From: RUG11788 sp964578175 | GTDB lineage: Bacteria > Bacillota_I > Bacilli_A > RF39 > UBA660 | Direction: 5' to 3' | Length of the DNA: 29,152 bases | NCBI GenBank assembly: GCA_964578175.1 | Contig: CAZOBH010000014.1 | Span: 1-29,152 of the forward strand | Part shown: piece after piece, positions 23,039 to 29,152 of the stretch | How positions within the stretch are numbered: position 1 is the first letter of the stretch | Layout: the number at the start of each line of letters is the position of its first letter | Program-made: the position numbers and the translations under genes | Notes under the pieces: generated by a model | Told to the model about the DNA's origin: nothing | Seen by the model: the letters and a program-made list of their open reading frames with translations, nothing else | Database searches by the model: none

Positions 23039-23067
23039 ATTATATATGAATTATTCTTTATTATCAA
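23039..23067 (-). promoter_or_regulatory. Promoter of the tRNA-Arg gene
   Basis: Minus strand TTGATA (23062-23067), 17-base spacer, TATAAT (23039-23044), ending about 12 bases before the first base of the tRNA. The -35 lies within the last codons of the gene at 23051-23515. Confidence 0.85.
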
Positions 23068-23515
23068 ATCTAATAAAGTCTATTGGAATTACATCTAAAT
23101 CTGATGAATCAGTAATAGTTAAATATAATTTATTATCTTTCCAAGATATAATTCCCTCTACATCATATTTACCACTTATCTTAAATTCTGCTTTATCATT
23201 AGATTTTTTTATTGTTGCACTTTGATCTTCGAACAAATTATCTCTTATATTAATATCAAATGTTATTACATCATCAGTAATTTCTTTAATAACTATTTTA
23301 TAACTAGTATTATACTCATCATCTTGTTCTATTTTCCAACTACCTATGTAATTAGAAATATCTTCAACGTCCTCTTCTTCTTCAACAGTAATTCTTTTAG
23401 GTTTATTATCATCTTTAAATACAAAGAAATAACCTAATACAATTATAAGAATAATAAATATAATAAAAATTATCCAATAAAATCCTTTTTCATCATCATT
23501 ATCCAAATATTCCAT
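23051..23515 (-). CDS. Small membrane-anchored protein, function unknown
   Basis: 154 residues. Cytoplasmic N-terminus MEYLDNDDEKG, transmembrane helix about 12-33, acidic linker (VEEEEDVEDI), then a beta-rich outer domain from about residue 50 (IGSWKIEQ, KIVIKEITDDVITFDINIR, KLYLTITDSSD). The pattern GSWKI ... ITF ... GKYDVEG ... LYLTIT resembles lipocalin-like or copper-resistance lipocalin-style strands, but I see no diagnostic motif. AGGAGGAACT precedes the ATG. Follows the VanY-like gene by 8 bases, so the two probably share a transcript and a surface-related role. The 3' end contains the tRNA promoter. Confidence 0.6.
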   Translation of the reverse strand: MEYLDNDDEKGFYWIIFIIFIILIIVLGYFFVFKDDNKPKRITVEEEEDVEDISNYIGSWKIEQDDEYNTSYKIVIKEITDDVITFDINIRDNLFEDQSATIKKSNDKAEFKISGKYDVEGIISWKDNKLYLTITDSSDLDVIPIDFIRFDNKE

Positions 23516-23523
23516 AGTTCCTC

Positions 23524-24630
23524 CTACTTATCTATAAACATTGCATAATACTCTTCATATGATAGACCATTTTCATATACATATTTTGCAATATCTTTAC
23601 CTACATATCTAAAATGCCATGACTCTGAAGATATACCTGTTATATCTATTTTGCTTTTTGGATATCTATGAATAAACCCATATTTATATCCGTTTTTTAA
23701 AACCCATTTATATTCTTTTGAATTAGCAAATATTGCTGAACTTTTACTTTTAATATCTACAGATAAACCTGTTTCATGCTCAGAAAATCCAGGTTTAGTA
23801 ACATATTTTTTATTATAGGCTTCTCCATATAATTTTAAATAATAATTATAAAGCGATTCTTGTCTTTCATAATCTCTATAACTAGAATTAGCTAATATTT
23901 TATAGCCTTCTTTTTTAGCATCTTTTGCCATAGAAACAAAAGCATCTGCTGCTTCTTTATTCATTTTGTTTTCACCATCAGAATATTCACTATCTATATC
24001 TACTAAATCAGGAACGATAAATTCTTTAGATACTCCGTGGTGTTTATTAACTAACATAGTTATAGAAAATTTATCAGTTATAACTGGATCTTCATAATCA
24101 TTTTTATCTAAACTTATATTAACATATAAAACTGTTTTTTTATAATTACCATTAAAATATTTCACATATCTTTCATAATTATCTTCTTTAAAATTGTCAA
24201 TTTCTAAGTATTTAATTAAATCATAAACTCTTTTATCTGCTATTTCATTAATAAATTTGTCACTTACTTTAGAATATATTAAATTAATTTCATCAATACT
24301 ATATTCAGCTTTTAACATTCTATTAATGTTATCTAAGAAACTACCACTATCATGATATTTTATCTTCATATATGAATCTATATATTCTTTATTAAAATCT
24401 TTATCATGATATGTTTTATCTACCGTTTCACTATATTCTCTATCCATTAAGTATTCATACATTCCATCTTTATACATTTCAATACTATTAGAAATACTAT
24501 AATTATGACTATGTAGTTTACAAATACTTCTAACTGGATAATAAATTGATACAACTAGAATAACTCCTATTACTACAATAAGAATTCTAAATGGTAGTCT
24601 AAGTTTTAAATCTTTCTTTTTCTTGTTCAT
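23524..24630 (-). CDS. VanY-type D,D-/L,D-carboxypeptidase, membrane anchored
   Basis: 368 residues. Transmembrane helix about 12-31, a 170-residue linker domain, then the peptidase M15B/VanY domain from about residue 215. Zinc-site motifs: SSYRDYERQ (family SxYRs), SEHETGLSVDI (SxHxxGxAxD with His and Asp ligands) and ESWHFRYVG (WHF ligand). It would trim the terminal D-residue of peptidoglycan stem peptides outside the membrane. The N-terminal part (50-200), with many charged helices, is not part of the usual VanY fold. Likely endogenous wall remodelling and not vancomycin resistance, since no VanR/S/H/A/X lies nearby. Its ribosome binding site is weak (GGTGTAAC). First gene of a two-gene unit with the small anchored protein. 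Confidence 0.88.
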   Translation of the reverse strand: MNKKKKDLKLRLPFRILIVVIGVILVVSIYYPVRSICKLHSHNYSISNSIEMYKDGMYEYLMDREYSETVDKTYHDKDFNKEYIDSYMKIKYHDSGSFLDNINRMLKAEYSIDEINLIYSKVSDKFINEIADKRVYDLIKYLEIDNFKEDNYERYVKYFNGNYKKTVLYVNISLDKNDYEDPVITDKFSITMLVNKHHGVSKEFIVPDLVDIDSEYSDGENKMNKEAADAFVSMAKDAKKEGYKILANSSYRDYERQESLYNYYLKLYGEAYNKKYVTKPGFSEHETGLSVDIKSKSSAIFANSKEYKWVLKNGYKYGFIHRYPKSKIDITGISSESWHFRYVGKDIAKYVYENGLSYEEYYAMFIDK

Positions 24631-24647
24631 ATGTTACACCAATATAA

Positions 24648-24656
24648 ATTATAACA
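24648..24656 (-). promoter_or_regulatory. Extended -10 promoter of the VanY-like gene
   Basis: Minus strand TGTTATAAT about 18 bases before the ATG at 24630. The -35 region is poor. A perfect palindrome (24679-24692) lies just upstream. Confidence 0.5.
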
Positions 24657-24678
24657 TTAAAAAATCTATATATCTATC

Positions 24679-24692
24679 ATTTACATGTAAAT
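24679..24692. repeat. 14-base perfect palindrome ATTTACATGTAAAT upstream of the VanY-like promoter
   Basis: The sequence equals its own reverse complement and is centred about 35 bases upstream of the -10 of the VanY-like gene. The position fits an operator or activator site, or it could be a weak stem at the end of the PAQR transcript. It may be chance in AT-rich DNA, although it contains a CATG core. Confidence 0.3.
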
Positions 24693-24711
24693 ATACAGAC
24701 TGATTAATTAA

Positions 24712-25362
24712 TTATATTGCATAAAATAAGATACTAAATGACTGTAATATACAACCTACTAAAACGAATATATGAAAAACTGAATGTATATATTTAACTT
24801 TAGCTCCTATTTTATATAAAATTGCTCCTAATGTATAAATTATTCCACCAGATAAAAGAAATAATAATCCTTTTAGTGGTAATACTTCGTATAAAGAATT
24901 AAATGATATTAATACCATCCATCCCATAACCAAATATAACACTAATGATATTTTATCAAATTTCTCTATGTCAATAGAATTTAAAAGCACTCCTAAAATA
25001 GCACATCCCCATACAATTCCAAATAAAGTCCATCCAGTTGCTCCACCTATTAAACTAATACAAAAAGGTGTATAACTTCCTGCAATAAACACATAAATAT
25101 CACAATGATCAATTACACGAAATACTTTTTTAGCTCCTAATCTAGGACTTAAAGAGTGATATAAGCAACTCATTAAAAACATAACAATCATGGATGTTCC
25201 ATAAATACATGAAGCAACTATTCCTACTGTATTATGATTATGAACAGACATAATAATAGTTAATACCAAAATAACTATTCCAAATAGTACTCCTAATCCA
25301 TGAGTAATAGCGTTAGCAATCTCTTCACCTAAAGTATATTTAGGTATTCTTATTTTTCCCAT
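24712..25362 (-). CDS. PAQR / hemolysin III family membrane protein
   Basis: 216 residues, seven predicted membrane segments, which is the family norm. Conserved positions: HGLG at the N-terminus, SCLYHSLS (family S...H), DHCDIYVFIAGSYTP and HSVFHIFVLVG, whose His residues with the first His/Asp form the zinc site of PAQR proteins. YqfA/TrhA homologues affect membrane energetics and fatty-acid composition; the 'hemolysin' name reflects overexpression effects. The ATG at 25362 has AGGTGT upstream. It follows the candidate ADP-ribosyltransferase gene by 13 bases, so it lies in the ADP-ribosylglycohydrolase operon; functional link unknown. Confidence 0.9.
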   Translation of the reverse strand: MGKIRIPKYTLGEEIANAITHGLGVLFGIVILVLTIIMSVHNHNTVGIVASCIYGTSMIVMFLMSCLYHSLSPRLGAKKVFRVIDHCDIYVFIAGSYTPFCISLIGGATGWTLFGIVWGCAILGVLLNSIDIEKFDKISLVLYLVMGWMVLISFNSLYEVLPLKGLLFLLSGGIIYTLGAILYKIGAKVKYIHSVFHIFVLVGCILQSFSILFYAI

Positions 25363-25375
25363 TTAAACACCTCTT

Positions 25376-25939
25376 TCATTTAATTAGTTTTGAATCCTTA
25401 CCTAAAGTATTATCTACTTTATCAGTAAAATTTTTGTCTTCACTATTAACTATAAATAAACCAAGTTCTTTACAACATGAAACAATATGTTCAAACTTTT
25501 TTCTCATTTCTCTTCTTTCTTCTTCTGAATAGATATCAGATTCTAATTCTTCTTCAATAAATCCATAAGGAAGTCCTAAACCAACAATCTTATCTGGTTT
25601 AATATCTCCAACACTTCTCCATTCATCAACTAAGTTTGTTAAATCATCTCCATTTGAACTATCATTATTTGCTTTATGTGCTTCAATTTCAGGTGAAACA
25701 ATAAATACAAAACAATTATCTATCCATCCACTTCTAGCACTCTCATTTATTCTTTCAGGATCATCATAGTTAAACTCTTCATTTTTTCTATATAAACATA
25801 CATGAGAGAATTCACTTCCTAAATCAAGTACTTTATTTCTAGCAATTAATCCCTCTTCTAATATTTTATTAATTAGTTCAAATGTTTCTATAGTTGCACC
25901 TGAATAAGCTTCTATTCCATGATAGTAATATCTATCCAT
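25376..25939 (-). CDS. Candidate ADP-ribosyltransferase-fold (ART-like) protein
   Basis: 187 residues from the ATG at 25939; a GTG at 25948 is in frame, but it is within the ribosome binding site AGGAAGTGA. Observed: an N-terminal YYYHG, then INKILEEGLIARN, a pattern typical for ART folds (HG followed by a helix ending in EEGL), HVCLYR, CFVFIVSPEI and DKIVGLGLPYG, the last resembling the core strand and turn of ART-like proteins. A catalytic His-Tyr-Glu set is not unambiguous; the candidate His is residue 7 from this start. Many D/E/N in the middle. Context: 30 bases after an ADP-ribosylglycohydrolase gene and before PAQR, in one operon. ART identity is inference from pattern and neighbourhood; otherwise unknown. 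Confidence 0.5.
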   Translation of the reverse strand: MDRYYYHGIEAYSGATIETFELINKILEEGLIARNKVLDLGSEFSHVCLYRKNEEFNYDDPERINESARSGWIDNCFVFIVSPEIEAHKANNDSSNGDDLTNLVDEWRSVGDIKPDKIVGLGLPYGFIEEELESDIYSEEERREMRKKFEHIVSCCKELGLFIVNSEDKNFTDKVDNTLGKDSKLIK

Positions 25940-25969
25940 ATAATTCACTTCCTATTATTATTATAACAT

Positions 25970-26734
25970 TTATCTATATACTTTCTTTAATATTTTTACA
26001 TGCTCATCAGGTAGTCCTTTTAAAGCATCTTCTTTTTGATCACTCGTCATTCCATATAAACTTTCAGCAATAGATCCAACTATACAACAATTAGTATCCG
26101 TATCTCCTCCCATTAATAAAGTTGTTCTAATAGCTTCTTCAAATGAATTTGAATTATATAATGCATATAAACAATTACCTAAAGTTTCATTACATGTAGT
26201 ATTAAATCTTGTAAAAGGGGTATACTCTACTTTTAAATCTAGTTTTCTATATATTTCTTCTTTATCTAATCCCATTCTAGAGTAATATATCATTAAAGCT
26301 ATAGTTCTAGCTCCTTCTATTGCTTCTTTTGAGTTGTGTGAAGGAATTGTTGCAAGATATGAATTTTCTATTACCTCTTCTTCTGTATCAAATAAATATC
26401 CTACTGGTGATATTCTCATTAAGGCACCATTACCTATAGAGTTAGAATTACCTAATCCCTTTGCCCATTTAATGGTATTAGGTGAAAATGATGTTTTAAA
26501 ATAAGGAGAAAAATTAGGTCTATAACTTTCATATTCTAAAATATATTCTCTTAAAGTATCTTCATAGCTTTTATTATTTATAATACTATCCATTATAGCA
26601 ATAGTTTCAATAGTATCATCACTATAAAATGATTCTTCAGTTATTAAAGATTCAGGACTAATTGGTTTTATTTTCTTAACTTGACCAAATTCATATATAC
26701 TTCCCGCTTTATCTCCATATATAGCTCCTAACAT
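25970..26734 (-). CDS. ADP-ribosylglycohydrolase (DraG/ARH family)
   Basis: 254 residues. Removes ADP-ribose from modified targets (Arg, Ser or others) with two Mg ions. Signatures: YGDKAGSIYE (6-15), YSDDT (37-41, metal-binding Asp residues), GNGALMRISP (101-110) and GGDTDT (209-214) with the following CCIVGSIAESLYG. Length is normal for prokaryotic ARH. Protein or nucleic-acid target cannot be decided from sequence. TGCTATAAT promoter and AGTGAT ribosome binding site upstream. First gene of a three-gene operon, ARH, ART-like, PAQR; the ARH/ART-like pairing suggests a reversible ADP-ribosylation system, which is inference. Confidence 0.9.
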   Translation of the reverse strand: MLGAIYGDKAGSIYEFGQVKKIKPISPESLITEESFYSDDTIETIAIMDSIINNKSYEDTLREYILEYESYRPNFSPYFKTSFSPNTIKWAKGLGNSNSIGNGALMRISPVGYLFDTEEEVIENSYLATIPSHNSKEAIEGARTIALMIYYSRMGLDKEEIYRKLDLKVEYTPFTRFNTTCNETLGNCLYALYNSNSFEEAIRTTLLMGGDTDTNCCIVGSIAESLYGMTSDQKEDALKGLPDEHVKILKKVYR

Positions 26735-26754
26735 AATATCACTTCCTTTTTAAA

Positions 26755-26763
26755 ATTATAGCA
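26755..26763 (-). promoter_or_regulatory. Extended -10 promoter of the ADP-ribosylglycohydrolase operon
   Basis: Minus strand TGCTATAAT about 20 bases before the ATG at 26734; no good -35. Directly downstream of the terminator of the preceding gene. Confidence 0.5.
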
Positions 26764-26769
26764 TATAAA

Positions 26770-26790
26770 AAGGATGTATATAATATCCTT
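26770..26790 (-). terminator. Putative intrinsic terminator of the 282-residue membrane protein gene
   Basis: Minus strand AAGGAT / ATCCTT with a 9-base loop, then TTTTATA. The loop is large and the stem short, so this is a moderate candidate. Confidence 0.5.
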
Positions 26791-26794
26791 ATAA

Positions 26795-27643
26795 TTAGTT
26801 CGTATAGCCTAACTCTTCTAATATTTTTTCTATTGTATTGTTATTTTTACTGTTACCTTCAATATAAATCATAGTGTTTTTTATTTTATACGCAGTCTTA
26901 ACATAATCAGGATCACTACATGTTGTTCTCTTTCTAAGGCCACTATTTTCAAACGTTTGTGAATTCGATTTACATAAAGCAAGATTTCCTTCATTAAAAC
27001 TATCAAAAACTTTATTCATTTCTATTCTGTTTTCACTCTCAATAAAATAAACAAAAACATCATCTTTATATGCAACAATTATTTTTTCATTACTAGTTTC
27101 TATATTATCAATTCCATGAGTTTCATTAATTAAATAATCTTTTTTAGTCATTATCGATTCAAATTCACTAGACGTTATTGGATCTTTATTATCATCATCT
27201 AGTTTTGTCGTTTGATATATAAATACTGATGTTATTAATAGCACAATTATATAGCATACTATATACTTAATCTTATTTTTTCCTTTAATAAAGAAATAAG
27301 GAATAAAATATAATACAGCAAAAAACAAAAACATATAAACTCTTGTTGCATGAACTAATAAATGATATGGATCTCGTATTACAAAATCAAAAATAATAAT
27401 TAGTAAAACAATTGCAATAAGAGTAATTCGCATTATCTTTAAAAATTTAAATTGTTCCTTAGTATAACTTTTACTATAAGAATCTAAGAAGGGACGGAAA
27501 CTTGCTATAAAAATAAGTATTATTAAATATCCTACTATAACAAATGATATAAAAGAAATAATTGAATAATGACTTAAAAGAAATAATGTTACGATTAAGA
27601 TAATTATTATAAATAATTCTAAAAAATATTTAATTTTCTTCAT
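26795..27643 (-). CDS. Multi-pass membrane protein of unknown function
   Basis: 282 residues. Five hydrophobic stretches in the first 145 residues (starting YFLELFIIIILIVTLFLL), then an extracellular or cytoplasmic polar domain of about 135 residues with two Cys (in ALCKSN and TTCSDPDY) that might pair. The C-terminal domain has a beta-rich reading (IVAYKDDVFVYFIESEN, YKIKNTMIYIEGN). No recognisable family motif. The ATG at 27643 lies 11 bases after the stop of the amidohydrolase-like gene, so they share a transcript; the start has only a weak AGAGAG ribosome binding site. Function unknown. Confidence 0.6.
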   Translation of the reverse strand: MKKIKYFLELFIIIILIVTLFLLSHYSIISFISFVIVGYLIILIFIASFRPFLDSYSKSYTKEQFKFLKIMRITLIAIVLLIIIFDFVIRDPYHLLVHATRVYMFLFFAVLYFIPYFFIKGKNKIKYIVCYIIVLLITSVFIYQTTKLDDDNKDPITSSEFESIMTKKDYLINETHGIDNIETSNEKIIVAYKDDVFVYFIESENRIEMNKVFDSFNEGNLALCKSNSQTFENSGLRKRTTCSDPDYVKTAYKIKNTMIYIEGNSKNNNTIEKILEELGYTN

Positions 27644-27654
27644 AATAAATCTCT

Positions 27655-28278
27655 CTATCTATTTATATATTCATTATATTTACTTATAAACTTTTCTAAT
27701 GAATAAATTATTTTTTGTAATAATTCTATATTATTAGAATCTCTATATTTACCATTTATTTCTAATTGAATTACATCTACATCAGTTAATCCATATATTC
27801 CTTTTGTTATTTCTCCCCCTTTAAATGGATCATTAAGTATAATATTTTTTATATCATTTTCAATAAAAGCTTCTTCTAATTCCTTAATTGTAGAAAAATC
27901 AGCTGATAAATTGTTTAAAGTTCCAAATTCTATATCGAAATCTCTATCTTTTGAAGCACCATGTAAATCTATTACTAATTTAATATCATTTTCTTTAATT
28001 AATCTTCTCATATCAATATTATACTTATCATAATTATCTCTATTAGAATCAATTCCTGTATCAATATTTTTAATAATAGAATATGTATCACAATATTTAT
28101 TTAAATATAAAGAAATAGCTTTTGTATAAGGTTCTTTTAATTTGGTAGATCCATCTTCTTTTAATTGATACATTGTATGAGGAGCAGAAAATAAAATTGG
28201 AATAGTACCTTTAATTATTACAAAGTCATCATCTATATTCATATTTTCTAATTCATTAATTTCTTTTTCAAAATCCAT
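27655..28278 (-). CDS. N-formylglutamate amidohydrolase family protein
   Basis: 207 residues, shorter than the usual 250-290. Landmarks: ILFSAPHTMYQ (His ligand), DTGIDSNRDNYDKYNIDMRR, LVIDLHGASKDRDFDIEFGT and DVIQLEINGKYR, which are the successive zinc- and substrate-binding segments of FGase/HutG-type amidohydrolases. In classic histidine degradation it yields glutamate and formate, but no hut gene is visible; other members cleave different N-acyl amino acids. The loss of some 50 residues compared with HutG probably affects peripheral loops. Its ATG at 28278 is preceded by AGGATGTG. An extended -10 is 20 bases further. It starts the two-gene unit with the membrane protein. Confidence 0.8.
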   Translation of the reverse strand: MDFEKEINELENMNIDDDFVIIKGTIPILFSAPHTMYQLKEDGSTKLKEPYTKAISLYLNKYCDTYSIIKNIDTGIDSNRDNYDKYNIDMRRLIKENDIKLVIDLHGASKDRDFDIEFGTLNNLSADFSTIKELEEAFIENDIKNIILNDPFKGGEITKGIYGLTDVDVIQLEINGKYRDSNNIELLQKIIYSLEKFISKYNEYINR

Positions 28279-28297
28279 ATGTTCACATCCTATAAAT

Positions 28298-28306
28298 ATT
28301 TTATCA
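28298..28306 (-). promoter_or_regulatory. Extended -10 promoter of the N-formylglutamate amidohydrolase-like gene
   Basis: Minus strand TGATAAAAT about 20 bases before the ATG at 28278; no good -35. It sits between the PrcB-like terminator and this gene. Confidence 0.5.
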
Positions 28307-28331
28307 TAGATATTTGCTATTTATAAAAAAA

Positions 28332-28351
28332 ATGATAGCAAATGCTATCAT
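28332..28351 (-). terminator. Intrinsic terminator of the PrcB-like lipoprotein gene
   Basis: Minus strand ATGATAGC / GCTATCAT with a 4-base loop, followed by T7. Starts about 24 bases after the stop codon. Confidence 0.8.
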
Positions 28352-28374
28352 AAATATACTCGACTACTTAAATA

Positions 28375-28809
28375 TTAGTTTAATTTATTAAAAATATCAC
28401 CATTTGTATTCTTTATAATAATATTTTCTTGATATTTTGGAAATTCTACAGTAACAGTAGGACTAGTAAATGCCATTGTAACTATATCACCTTCAGCTGG
28501 AGTTATCTCTTCTACTATTACTTCTACCTTTTCACCAGATTTTCTTACTTCTTTTACTTTTAAATCATATCCTCCTGTATTCTTCTCACCCATGCATATA
28601 ATATATAAATATGGTGCATCAGGTTGATTTAAAGTATCTACATAATATCCTCTTTTTGATATATCTAGATAATTACCTGTAAATTCTCCTTTTACATTAT
28701 AATCAGTTCCTTCAGAAAGAATAGTACTACTATCTTTATTTCCCTTATTACATCCAACGAATACAAATAGAGATAATACAACTAATAATAAAATATATTT
28801 TCTTTTCAT
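28375..28809 (-). CDS. Lipoprotein with PrcB-type C-terminal domain
   Basis: 144 residues from the ATG at 28809 (GGAGAG about 8 bases upstream; the GTG at 28818 is less likely). N-terminal signal MKRKYILLLVVLSLFVFVGC with lipobox VFVGC, so lipidated at C20 and anchored outside the membrane. The C-terminal part reads GEKNTGGYDLKVKEVRKSG ... VEVIVEEITPAEGDIVTMAFTSPTVTVEFPK, the pattern of the PrcB_C domain (KxTGGY, xxxPxxGxxVxxAxxxP), first seen in a protease-complex partner in Treponema and common in Bacillota lipoproteins. Function here unknown. It follows the partial gene by 28 bases and ends at a terminator. Confidence 0.8.
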   Translation of the reverse strand: MKRKYILLLVVLSLFVFVGCNKGNKDSSTILSEGTDYNVKGEFTGNYLDISKRGYYVDTLNQPDAPYLYIICMGEKNTGGYDLKVKEVRKSGEKVEVIVEEITPAEGDIVTMAFTSPTVTVEFPKYQENIIIKNTNGDIFNKLN

Positions 28810-28837
28810 ATATAACACTCTCCTATAAAATATTTTT

Positions 28838-29152
28838 TCATCTTTTTTTACTAATATAATTATTTGAAGCTGATAGATTTTCTTTTACATCGATTAATTC
28901 ATGTGTTTTTCTTTCAGGAATTGGTAAAACAATATCTAAGCTTCTGTCAACTCCTGTTCCTATCGTAACTTGATCGGGATATAGCGTTACAAATCCAAAT
29001 GTTGCTGGAATTCTTTGTTCTACTACACCATATCCTCTTCTTTTATATTCTTCTTCCATTTGTATGTAATTAAAACTTTCGGATACGCTACAAGATGCGC
29101 CAGGTATAACTATTGCTATAGCATCTTGTGATAGGTTAAGTTTATCTGTAAT
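28838..29152 (-). CDS. Unidentified protein, partial (N-terminus off window)
   Basis: The frame ending at the stop at 28838 stays open all the way to the right edge: 104 residues of the C-terminal part are seen, so the ATG at 29059 is only an internal Met. The visible segments include IAIVIPGASCSVSESFNY, EEEYKRRGYGVVEQRIPATFGFV, VTIGTGVDRSLDIVLPIPER and a tail ending SKKR. No family recognised. Base composition of the first 180 visible bases is somewhat GC-richer than its neighbours. The gene is followed by the PrcB-like lipoprotein gene in the same direction, with a 28-base gap. Confidence 0.6.
   Translation of the reverse strand: MTDKLNLSQDAIAIVIPGASCSVSESFNYIQMEEEYKRRGYGVVEQRIPATFGFVTLYPDQVTIGTGVDRSLDIVLPIPERKTHELIDVKENLSASNNYISKKR

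Noticed and set aside
23524..24630. Vancomycin-resistance cluster (VanY-like and VanZ-like genes present)
   Set aside because: They are far apart, no VanH/A/X or VanRS is present, and both families have common chromosomal members.
1..29152. Mobile elements, prophage, CRISPR, riboswitch or long leader RNA
   Set aside because: No transposase, integrase, direct-repeat array or untranslated region longer than about 100 bases was found.

Overview
The window is about 29 kb of very AT-rich DNA, packed almost end to end with genes, from a low-GC Gram-positive-type bacterium (Bacillota / Mollicutes-related). Gene order such as rpsU-yqeY-...-ybeY-dgkA-cdd-era-...-recO, SD sequences matching parts of AGGAGGTGAT, and TTGaat/TATAAT promoters all fit. 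UGA is a stop: folA ends in TGA inside the ATGA overlap with tmk, and cdd and dgkA also end in TGA. This argues against the Mycoplasma code. murE, a VanY-type carboxypeptidase and an undecaprenol/diacylglycerol kinase indicate a peptidoglycan wall, so I favour an uncultured, reduced, walled Bacilli/Erysipelotrichia-like lineage. That placement is inference. No insertion sequence, prophage, CRISPR array or rRNA was seen.

Layout. (1) 1-2936: a type IV pilus/competence-like cluster, with two prepilins on the minus strand (one cut by the window edge) divergent from a PilB/GspE-type ATPase that carries a 240-residue acidic tail. (2) 2960-8871, minus strand: lepA, a small HTH protein, hemW, an HD-domain protein, thyA, folA and tmk, i.e. 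translation factor, radical-SAM protein and the dTMP pathway. (3) 8926-12214: a degenerate YfiH/laccase-domain protein, murE and a PHP phosphoesterase. (4) 12313-13173: arginase-family protein on the plus strand with a clear promoter, convergent with recO. (5) 13177-18537: recO, an anchored unknown, then the conserved cluster era, a cytidine deaminase pair (one degenerate), dgkA, ybeY, a VanZ-family gene, yqeY and rpsU. (6) 18640-22814: a five-gene operon of an anchored repeat protein, a phosphodiester-glycosidase-like protein, trxA, trxB and a hotdog thioesterase. (7) 22950-24630: tRNA-Arg(CCU), a small anchored protein and a VanY-like peptidase. (8) 24712-26734: an ADP-ribosylglycohydrolase, a candidate ADP-ribosyltransferase-fold protein and a PAQR/hemolysin III membrane protein. 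(9) 26795-29152: a membrane protein, an N-formylglutamate-amidohydrolase-like protein, a PrcB-like lipoprotein and an unidentified partial gene.

Points that stand out: intrinsic terminators that physically overlap stop codons at nine genes; the possible ADP-ribosylation pair; two probable pseudoenzymes (the deaminase paralogue and the YfiH homologue); the GspE tail; and frequent extended -10 (TGnTATAAT) promoters. There is no gene-free stretch longer than about 100 bases except for the 97-98 base divergent promoter regions near 947-1043 and 12215-12312, which are described. All identifications come from reading motifs in the sequence; no database search was run.
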